DNA of 59,907 nucleotides, taken from the NCBI GenBank assembly GCA_026989335.1, contig JALSJN010000051.1:1-59907 (forward strand). The letters are read 5' to 3'. How positions within the stretch are numbered: position 1 is the first letter of the stretch; each line of letters starts with the position of its first letter. The stretch comes from Thiotrichaceae bacterium (GTDB taxonomy: Bacteria; Pseudomonadota; Gammaproteobacteria; Thiotrichales; Thiotrichaceae). Positions 54,373 to 59,907 of the stretch are shown piece by piece. The position numbers were made by a program, and so were the translations under genes. The notes under the pieces are model-generated. The model worked only from the letters and a program-made list of their open reading frames with translations, made no database searches and was not told where the DNA came from.

Positions 54373-55608
54373 ATGTTAAATTTAAAAAATGGGCTGTTAG
54401 TGTTATCACTTTCACTATTTACAAGCCAAGTAGTTTTGGCTGAAACTGCCAAGGTGCCACCCGTTACAGATGGAATGGTATTATTGTTAGATGCTTCGGA
54501 CCTTGATGCAAATGGGGAGGTTGACGAAGGGTTTGTGACAGGTTTAGCGGTTAATAACTGGCGGGATAAATCAAGTTATGCTGATAACAATACAGATAAC
54601 GATAACAATGCGTATGCCAACAATGGCAAGCCTCCGAAAAGATTAAAAAACCAGTTAAATGGTAAAGGTACGGTTGCATTTAAGGAGGGTGGTTTGTCTG
54701 TCTCTTCAAAGGTTGGTGATAATACACCGACAGGTACGGTGCTGATCCCAACAGACAGTGCTTATACTAAAGTTGTTTTGTTTAAAATTAACAATAAAGA
54801 TGATGGTAAGCAAAATAATTTAATATCATCGGATGATATTGCATTATTTACGGGCCAAGTTCAAAACTCAACGGCTAAAAAGGGGCCTCTCAAGGTTTGG
54901 CATCGTCCAGATGAGTTCTCTTTTTTATCAGGAACAAAAGTAATAAACGATACCGATTACCATATTGCAGTTGCTCGTTATGCTCAGCCTGCAGGGTTAA
55001 TAAACCTCATAAAAGTCGATGGTGTTATCACTGCTTCAAACCGCTTTGAAAAACCACATACCGGTTCAACAACTTATATTGGAAGTATTTCTAATGGTAA
55101 CTTTTTGGTGGGTGAAATTGCCGAGGCTATTATTTATAACCGTGCTTTAACCGATGCAGAAATAGTAAAGGTTGAAAGATATTTAAAAGAAAAATGGGGC
55201 GGTTTAAAAGGTAATAAAATAAGTTTCAAAGTTGCTAAAAAAGAAATGAAAGTTGGCACTACTTTGACTTTGTCTGCTACATCAACAGCAAGATTACCAG
55301 TACGTTTTGCTTCAGACTCAAAAGTATGTACAGTGACAAAAAAAGGAGCTGTCTTTACGGTAAAGGTATTCTCAAAAGGTGATTGTGTTATTGATGCTGA
55401 CCAGTCAGGTAATGCTAGTTTTCAAGTAGCTAAAACAGTTAGTCAGACAATTAAAGTAATACCTACTGTAACGACTCCAACACCTACTCCAACACCTACT
55501 TCAAGTAGTGAGTCAGGTGGTGGCAGTGTGCCTACCACTTTAATGGTATTATTGGGTTTATTGAGCGTCCGACGTTTACGCTGTTGCCTGGGTTTTACTA
55601 AGGGTTAA
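54373..55608 (+). CDS. Secreted LamG/ConA-like protein with GlyGly-CTERM tail
   Basis: 411 residues. Signal peptide ends V-L-A-E. The concanavalin-like domain (about 30-270) has L-L-L-D-A-S-D, W-R-D-K-S and the end motif E-I-A-E-A-I-I-Y-N-R-A-L-T. One Ig-like module with a Cys pair (about 280-355) is similar to those of the preceding protein. A (Thr-Pro)n linker and S-G-G-G-S-V-P-T-T-L-M-V-L-L-G-L-L plus R-R follow, a GlyGly-CTERM tag. Shares module and tail with its neighbour 67 bases upstream, so the two probably act together at the surface, one binding and one cutting glycan. Confidence 0.88.
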   Translation: MLNLKNGLLVLSLSLFTSQVVLAETAKVPPVTDGMVLLLDASDLDANGEVDEGFVTGLAVNNWRDKSSYADNNTDNDNNAYANNGKPPKRLKNQLNGKGTVAFKEGGLSVSSKVGDNTPTGTVLIPTDSAYTKVVLFKINNKDDGKQNNLISSDDIALFTGQVQNSTAKKGPLKVWHRPDEFSFLSGTKVINDTDYHIAVARYAQPAGLINLIKVDGVITASNRFEKPHTGSTTYIGSISNGNFLVGEIAEAIIYNRALTDAEIVKVERYLKEKWGGLKGNKISFKVAKKEMKVGTTLTLSATSTARLPVRFASDSKVCTVTKKGAVFTVKVFSKGDCVIDADQSGNASFQVAKTVSQTIKVIPTVTTPTPTPTPTSSSESGGGSVPTTLMVLLGLLSVRRLRCCLGFTKG

Positions 55609-55633
55609 GTCGTAAGCACTAGTTTGAAGAAAG

Positions 55634-55661
55634 AATCCTTGCTAAGACAAGGATTTTTTTT
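55634..55661 (+). terminator. Rho-independent terminator after the LamG gene
   Basis: Perfect AATCCTTG/CAAGGATT stem with a six-base loop and a run of eight Ts, 26 bases after the stop. Confidence 0.92.
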
Positions 55662-55737
55662 CGTGTGTATATTTGAAATATTTTATGAGAATATAAAAGG
55701 ACACCCATAATTTAATCACTTTACACTTTTAGATTAG

Positions 55738-56370
55738 CTAATCAGCAGCCCGTGAAGTCGTTGCCAAAATGGCTCCTGCACCAATAAATAAGCCACCTGT
55801 AATGCGATTAACTACTTTAGCGCGACCACTTTGTTGTAACCATGGTAAGGCTTTTGAGGCGCTATAGGCATAAATCATCAGCCAAGTCATTTCAAAAAAG
55901 ATAAACGTTGTACTAAGAATTAAATACTGTTCCCATAAAGAAGCGGTAGGATCAATAAACTGAGGAAACAGTGCTGTAAAAAAGAGAATTGCTTTAGGAT
56001 TACTTGCGCCGACTATAAAACCACTCCAATAGGTTGCAAGGTAAGATTGTTCAACTTGATCTTTGTTAGAGACTTGGTAGTTTTCATCTTTAGAAAAAAT
56101 TGCATTGAGGCCTAAATATATTAGGTAAGCCACGCCAGCCCATTTAATAAGGATAAACATCCATTCCGATGCCATAATAATCATGCCCATACCTGTAAAC
56201 GATAAAGTCATGATCCCCGTAATAGCTGTAGTGCCGCCTAGTGCGCCAAAAAAAGCTTTTTTAATACCGCCTTTCAAGCTATTACTCACACTAAATAATA
56301 CACTCGGCCCCGGCGTTGATGTGAGTAGTAACATGGTAAGAATGTAATAAGCCCAAGTTTCTAAGGTCAT
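55738..56370 (-). CDS. LysE/RhtB-family amino-acid exporter
   Basis: 210 residues with about six TM helices. Typical start W-A-Y-Y-I-L-T-M-L-L-L-T-S-T-P-G-P-S-V-L with the T-P-G-P motif, and F-x-G-x-x-x-G-A-S-N-P-K-A-I-L-F-F in the middle. A more canonical member than the LysE-like gene at 25565. Exports amino acids or homoserine-type compounds, by family. It lies 34 bases after the GFA gene, on the same strand. Confidence 0.92.
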   Translation of the reverse strand: MTLETWAYYILTMLLLTSTPGPSVLFSVSNSLKGGIKKAFFGALGGTTAITGIMTLSFTGMGMIIMASEWMFILIKWAGVAYLIYLGLNAIFSKDENYQVSNKDQVEQSYLATYWSGFIVGASNPKAILFFTALFPQFIDPTASLWEQYLILSTTFIFFEMTWLMIYAYSASKALPWLQQSGRAKVVNRITGGLFIGAGAILATTSRAAD

Positions 56371-56404
56371 GTTTTATCCTTTAGTTATATTGTTAATATT
56401 TCTA

Positions 56405-56761
56405 TTAAATCGCCTTGCCATCAAATAATCCAACGTCTAATCCGTCAGTTTCAAAATCATCTAAACAGGCTAGATTAACCCGGTAGTGGTCAGGCATTCT
56501 AAAGGTTTGATGAAACGGGTAGATGCCACAGTTTTTACAAAAATAATGATGTGCCGTTTTATCACCAAACTCGTATAAGCCTAAGCTGTCTGTTTCTTTG
56601 AGTGTGATGGTAAGTTCATCGGGTGGAATCACGAAGTTACCCATAATGGCACCACGGCGTTTACAGATGGAGCAGTTACAACGCAGCCCTTCTGTAATTT
56701 CCTGGTGTTGAAAAGAAAAGCTAACGTCACCACAGTGACATGATCCTTGATATGTTTTCAT
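56405..56761 (-). CDS. GFA-family (Gfa-like, zinc-binding) protein
   Basis: 118 residues. Zinc-binding cysteines C-H-C, R-C-N-C-S-I-C and F-C-K-N-C-G-I are in the order of the GFA fold. The family is named for glutathione-dependent formaldehyde-activating enzyme, but catalysis is disputed and most members are uncharacterised. Its start overlaps the dehydrogenase stop by four bases. True frmA/frmB genes exist at 44-46 kb, so a link to formaldehyde is possible but not shown. Confidence 0.92.
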   Translation of the reverse strand: MKTYQGSCHCGDVSFSFQHQEITEGLRCNCSICKRRGAIMGNFVIPPDELTITLKETDSLGLYEFGDKTAHHYFCKNCGIYPFHQTFRMPDHYRVNLACLDDFETDGLDVGLFDGKAI

Positions 56762-57630
56762 CGTGTCTCCTTATCGAACTGTTTAATTAAAACAGAGGTG
56801 TCGGCGCGAGCATAGCCGCGTTCTTGTAAGTCTTTATAGCGCTCATCAATCTGTTTTGTTAGTGGTAATTCTACGCCCAGCTTTTCGGCTTCTTCAAAAC
56901 AGATGGCTAAATCTTTGCGTACCCAATCCACTGCAAAGCCAAAATCAAATTCATTATTCATCATGGTTTCAGAGCGATTAACCATTTGCCACGAGCCGGC
57001 TGCGCCATGTTGCAGCACGTCGACAACGGTTCTTCCATCAATATCTTCAGCTTTAGCCAGTGTGAGCGCTTCTGATAAGCCTTGTAGTGCGCCAATAAAG
57101 CAAAGTTGGTTTATCATTTTTAAGACCTGCCCTTGGCCAGCCTCACCAATGCGTGTAGAGGCTTTTGCGTAAGTATTGAGCACAGATGATACTGTATCAA
57201 ACGTTGTTTGATCTCCACCGACCATAATTGTGAGAACGCCGTTTTCTGCACCTGCTTGACCGCCTGACACAGGCGCATCTAAAAACCCCATGCCTTTGTC
57301 TTTAGCTTGTTGATAAAGCCCGCGCGCGACGATGGCTGAAGTGGTGGTGTGATCAACTAAAATTGTTCCTGCTTTTGCTGCGCTTAGAATCTTCTTATAA
57401 ATCTCACGCACATCATTATCATTGCCAACACAAGTGAGGATGATATCAGCATCTTTAACCGCATCTTCAGGGCTTGTTGCTAGTGTGCCAGAGTATTCGG
57501 TAAGCCATTGCTCTGCTTTAGAAATGGTTCGGTTGTACACTGTAACTTTATAGCCTGCCTTGGCAAGATGCCCAGCGATTGGGTAGCCCATAGCACCTAA
57601 ACCGAGGAATGTGATGTTAGCTTGTGACAT
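56758..57630 (-). CDS. Beta-hydroxyacid dehydrogenase (3-hydroxyisobutyrate / tartronate-semialdehyde reductase type)
   Basis: 290 residues. Rossmann start F-L-G-L-G-A-M-G-Y-P-I-A with V-Y-N-R-T, where the Arg favours NADP. Substrate motif D-A-P-V-S-G-G-Q-A-G-A-E-N-G and the catalytic Lys in G-Q-V-L-K-M-I-N-Q. The exact substrate (3-hydroxyisobutyrate, tartronate semialdehyde or a short aldehyde as in GLYR) cannot be chosen. First gene of a three-gene minus-strand run with GFA and LysE. Confidence 0.92.
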   Translation of the reverse strand: MSQANITFLGLGAMGYPIAGHLAKAGYKVTVYNRTISKAEQWLTEYSGTLATSPEDAVKDADIILTCVGNDNDVREIYKKILSAAKAGTILVDHTTTSAIVARGLYQQAKDKGMGFLDAPVSGGQAGAENGVLTIMVGGDQTTFDTVSSVLNTYAKASTRIGEAGQGQVLKMINQLCFIGALQGLSEALTLAKAEDIDGRTVVDVLQHGAAGSWQMVNRSETMMNNEFDFGFAVDWVRKDLAICFEEAEKLGVELPLTKQIDERYKDLQERGYARADTSVLIKQFDKETR

Positions 57631-57729
57631 AAATGACCTTGTTTGGTTGATGTATGAGTTAATTATTATAGTGCGTAAGCGTGCTTTTATTTGTCAGGTC
57701 GTTAAAGATTTGCTAAAAAAGTACTAAAG

Positions 57730-58635
57730 TTAAGCATGATTTGGGTTCAACTGACAACGATCAGTAAATTTTTTAACAATCACCTCAAGTAAAGCTTTAA
57801 CCACAGGGTCTTCTTCTCTCGATTTTAAATAAGCAACCCCCAATGGAAGGGTGAAGCTTTCACCTGTCCAAACCACGATTTCCCCTTTTTTAAGCATTGC
57901 ATCTGCTTCGTCATCACGAATAAACGCAAGCCCTACGCCCGAGCGTAATAACGTAGAGGTTGAGTCTTCGGTAGAGCTAGACGTTACCCATGTTGGTTTT
58001 TTTTTGGTATCTGCAAACACATGGTCGATAAATTTATGATAAATGCATAGTGGCTCGGGGTAAATCCAAGGTAGTTGGGCAAGTTTTTCTGCGTCGGCCG
58101 CTTTTAATTGGTCTGCCCACTTGGGTGATGCTGCTATTACGGAATGTGTTGAGCATAGGTCTATATGGCATAGCTCTTTATAATCGTTTTCACCAGAGAA
58201 GAAGCACACATCGAGTGACCCTGAACTGACTTTTTTGAGGAGTTCAACCGAGGTTCCTTGTGTTAGCTGAATTTTAAGCTGAGGATAAGACGACATTAAG
58301 GTTAAATGCCATTGCGCCAGCAGTAGATATTCTGCATCAGTATTTAAACCAACTTTGGCTTGCCCTGTAAGAATGCCTTGCAAGGTTTTCGCTTTTAGTT
58401 TTAAGTCATTACTGGCGTTTAGTACGAGCTGTGCTTTATTGCGCAACTCAGTGCCGTTGTCTGTTAGCTTCATGCCTTTTGGGGTGCGCTCAAATAGCTT
58501 AGTTTCAAGTTCTTCTTCCAATGCTTTGATATGTGCGCTAACCGCAGGTTGACTCGTAAATAGGCGCTCTGAGGCTTGGGTTAAGTTGCCCGTGTCGGCA
58601 ACGGTGACGAATGATTTTAGTTGATACAGTTCCAT
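57730..58635 (-). CDS. LysR-family transcriptional regulator
   Basis: 301 residues from ATG 58635 (M-E-L-Y-Q-L-K-S-F-V-T-V-A); the frame from 58677 is longer by 14 residues with no gain. N-terminal helix-turn-helix with L-T-Q-A-S-E-R-L-F-T-S-Q-P-A-V-S-A-H-I-K-A-L-E and a full co-inducer domain. Divergent from the DUF1127 gene, which is therefore the likeliest target, and upstream of the dehydrogenase run on the same strand. Effector unknown. Confidence 0.93.
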   Translation of the reverse strand: MELYQLKSFVTVADTGNLTQASERLFTSQPAVSAHIKALEEELETKLFERTPKGMKLTDNGTELRNKAQLVLNASNDLKLKAKTLQGILTGQAKVGLNTDAEYLLLAQWHLTLMSSYPQLKIQLTQGTSVELLKKVSSGSLDVCFFSGENDYKELCHIDLCSTHSVIAASPKWADQLKAADAEKLAQLPWIYPEPLCIYHKFIDHVFADTKKKPTWVTSSSTEDSTSTLLRSGVGLAFIRDDEADAMLKKGEIVVWTGESFTLPLGVAYLKSREEDPVVKALLEVIVKKFTDRCQLNPNHA

Positions 58636-58788
58636 ATGGTACTTTTCTGAGGTTGGCTTAATGAGTGTCCCTTTCAATAATGACCATCATGTCATCTTTA
58701 TTATTAATGGACAATCGGGATTCCTGATAGCCCTGTTTTGATTAAACGATTGGATGATTATTTTGATAAGGCGTTTAATAGCATTGTG

Positions 58789-58832
58789 GTTACCTTGTAG
58801 GGGTAACGATAACGAGGCTTCGTTGAAGCCTC
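58789..58832 (+). promoter_or_regulatory. Two successive hairpins in the leader of the DUF1127 gene
   Basis: GTTACC/GGTAAC with a 7-base loop (58789-58807) and a perfect GAGGCTTC-GTT-GAAGCCTC hairpin (58814-58832). The second ends 9 bases before the AGGAGG ribosome site. No T-run, so not a plain terminator; it may stabilise or regulate the mRNA. Confidence 0.55.
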
Positions 58833-58855
58833 AACTCATTAACAGGAGGCATGTC

Positions 58856-59086
58856 ATGTCAGCAGTAATTGAAAATAACGGTCAAGTGAATTTATCACAG
58901 CATCTACCTACCTGTGAAAAAATTGAAATGCTTAATTACCATAGCGTAAAACGAAGGGTTTTGTATTGGAAAGCGGTATCACGCCAAAGAAAACAGCTAG
59001 CAAAGCTTGATGATCACTTGCTGGCTGATATCGGTTTGTCGAGAGAGCAAGTACAAGTTGAAGTTTCCAAGCCTTTTTGGAGATAG
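58856..59086 (+). CDS. DUF1127 (YjiS-like) small protein
   Basis: 76 residues from ATG 58856, seven bases after a strong AGGAGG. The C-terminal DUF1127 signature is R-x-R-x-x-L-A-K-L-D-D-H-L-L-A-D-I-G-L-S-R-E-Q-V, ending P-F-W-R. Members are small basic proteins; some in alphaproteobacteria bind RNA or affect phosphate and stress responses. Divergent from a LysR gene. Confidence 0.88.
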   Translation: MSAVIENNGQVNLSQHLPTCEKIEMLNYHSVKRRVLYWKAVSRQRKQLAKLDDHLLADIGLSREQVQVEVSKPFWR

Positions 59087-59092
59087 AAAAAT

Positions 59093-59147
59093 AGCGTTTT
59101 ACCTTTGTTAATTAGATGTTTAAACAAGTGTAAGGCGTTAATTTTTT
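59093..59147 (+). terminator. Probable Rho-independent terminator after the DUF1127 gene
   Basis: Arms 59093-59109 and 59123-59139 pair over 17 positions with two mismatches and three G-U pairs, followed by AATTTTTT. A 13-base loop. Confidence 0.55.
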
Positions 59148-59222
59148 CACTTTTTAAAACACTAGTCTATTTTCTTGCTCCTATAAATAGTGTGAAATTT
59201 AAGCTTATCCTCATGATAAACA

Positions 59223-59234
59223 GTGAAATTTCAC
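59223..59234. promoter_or_regulatory. GTGAAATTTCAC palindrome upstream of the DoxX gene
   Basis: A perfect 12-bp palindrome, with an extra GTGAAATTT at 59192-59200, in the 208-base gap before the DoxX gene. Promoter-like TTGCAA and TCAAAT with 17-base spacing lie just downstream (about 59235-59263). A transcription factor site is likely; the factor is not identified. Confidence 0.45.
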
Positions 59235-59294
59235 TTGCAAAATATCAAATAAACACGTCAAATAGGGGGTTATAAATACAAGGAGAAGTGTTTT

Positions 59295-59907
59295 ATGAAG
59301 TTTCTATTAGGTTTTTTTAGTTTTGGATGGTTACGCGGCTTAGATTTTCTGCCACCTTTATTGTTTCGTTTGTTCTTAGCTCCTCTTTTATGGGTATCTG
59401 GACAACAAAAGTTAGGTCTGTTTACCAGTGCCGATACCGTTTGGTATAATCCTTTAACGTGGGTAAATGGGGCAGCTTATCAAGCAGCCGCAGAAAAAAT
59501 GAGCAACTTGCCTTTTATCGGAGGTCTCTCTGATATGTTGCCTGCATTAGTAGGCGGCTTAGAAATTGTTGGCGCTTTCCTTTTATTGATTGGTTTTGCC
59601 GTTCGTTGGATTTCACTGCCATTACTTTTCTTGGTTGGTTTAACCGCGTTTATGGCTTTAAACGGGCAAGATATTGTTGTAACGCTTAAAGAGTTATTAC
59701 TAACACATGGCTATTCTGATATGAGTACCTCAGCATTTAGCAAAGCCTTAATGTACTTCTTAATGCTATTAAGCTTATTCTTCATGGGAGCAGGGCGCTT
59801 CTTTAGTGTTGATTGGTTTTTATACCGTAGTTTGCACAAGAAGATAGATGCGAAAAATAGTGTTGGTGGTCATGTAAATGAGCATAGACATGATCAAGTT
59901 GATGATC
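59295..59907 (+). CDS. DoxX-family membrane protein (3' end outside window)
   Basis: 204 codons are visible from ATG 59295, preceded by AAGGAGAAG. Four hydrophobic helices: about 20-38, 88-105, 110-130 and 150-170. They carry the DoxX pattern L-L-F-R-L-F-L-A-P-L-L-W-V-S-G-Q-Q-K, G-G-L-E-I-V-G-A-F-L-L-L-I-G and M-Y-F-L-M-L-L-S-L-F-F-M-G-A-G-R-F. Longer periplasm-facing loop than most. DoxX proteins are quinone-linked or stress-related inner-membrane proteins; the role is not fixed here. The frame is still open at the window edge, in a His/Asp-rich tail. Confidence 0.85.
   Translation, partial: MKFLLGFFSFGWLRGLDFLPPLLFRLFLAPLLWVSGQQKLGLFTSADTVWYNPLTWVNGAAYQAAAEKMSNLPFIGGLSDMLPALVGGLEIVGAFLLLIGFAVRWISLPLLFLVGLTAFMALNGQDIVVTLKELLLTHGYSDMSTSAFSKALMYFLMLLSLFFMGAGRFFSVDWFLYRSLHKKIDAKNSVGGHVNEHRHDQVDD

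Overview
The window is an ordinary gammaproteobacterial chromosome segment of low-to-moderate GC. The signs are the xseB-ispA-dxs and pcnB-folK-panB-panC gene orders, an RpoH-type sigma factor with its RpoH box, a Rho very close to the E. coli protein, TonB/ExbB/ExbD, and an RstA-like two-component pair. HemL (C5 tetrapyrrole route), glutathione-dependent formaldehyde oxidation and GlyGly-CTERM exported proteins fit a free-living, probably aquatic organism. I cannot name a genus. No rRNA, tRNA or CRISPR array was seen.

Layout. 1-176 is the edge of an IS200/IS605-type element. 443-10084 is a same-strand cluster: RND adaptor, RND permease with an unusual tail, a basic Pro-rich exported protein, a ParA-type ATPase, a membrane-anchored TPR protein, a membrane-anchored coiled-coil protein and a dynamin-like GTPase. 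I could not match this set to a described system, and it is my main candidate for something new. 10097-15504 holds hemL, rpoH (behind a perfect CIRCE operator), xseB, ispA and dxs. 15549-19376 (minus) is a wza-wzb-wzc exopolysaccharide export/phosphorelay trio, divergent from rho. 21203-23300 is a small protein overlapping a Rad50/SMC-like ATPase that carries a transmembrane hairpin.

23297-29809 is a MocR-type (PLP-binding) regulator divergent from a six-gene run (GNAT, LysE, PhzF, EamA, PLP aminotransferase, PdxJ), with an 11-bp-arm inverted repeat between them. 29893-33448 is pcnB-folK-panB-panC. 33655-37500 is a self-contained TonB-dependent receptor with its own ExbB, ExbD and TonB; it is flanked by copies of a 19-bp repeat and by one complete and one partial copy of a miniature inverted-repeat element. 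38691-38909 is a second miniature element with IS5-like ends.

39266-41750 (minus) is an RstA-like response regulator followed by a sensor kinase gene broken by an octanucleotide array and an ochre codon. Two RstA-box-like sites separate it from a divergent mipA-like gene. 42809-48005 holds a Lys-rich unknown, carbonic anhydrase, S-formylglutathione hydrolase, class III alcohol dehydrogenase and an ATP-dependent ligase. A decayed DUF4143-type ATPase, a cupin, an EEP-family hydrolase and two GT4 glycosyltransferases follow. 52095-55608 encodes two secreted proteins with GlyGly-CTERM tails. The right end has a LysE exporter, a GFA-family protein, a beta-hydroxyacid dehydrogenase, a LysR regulator, a DUF1127 small protein and a DoxX protein cut by the window edge.
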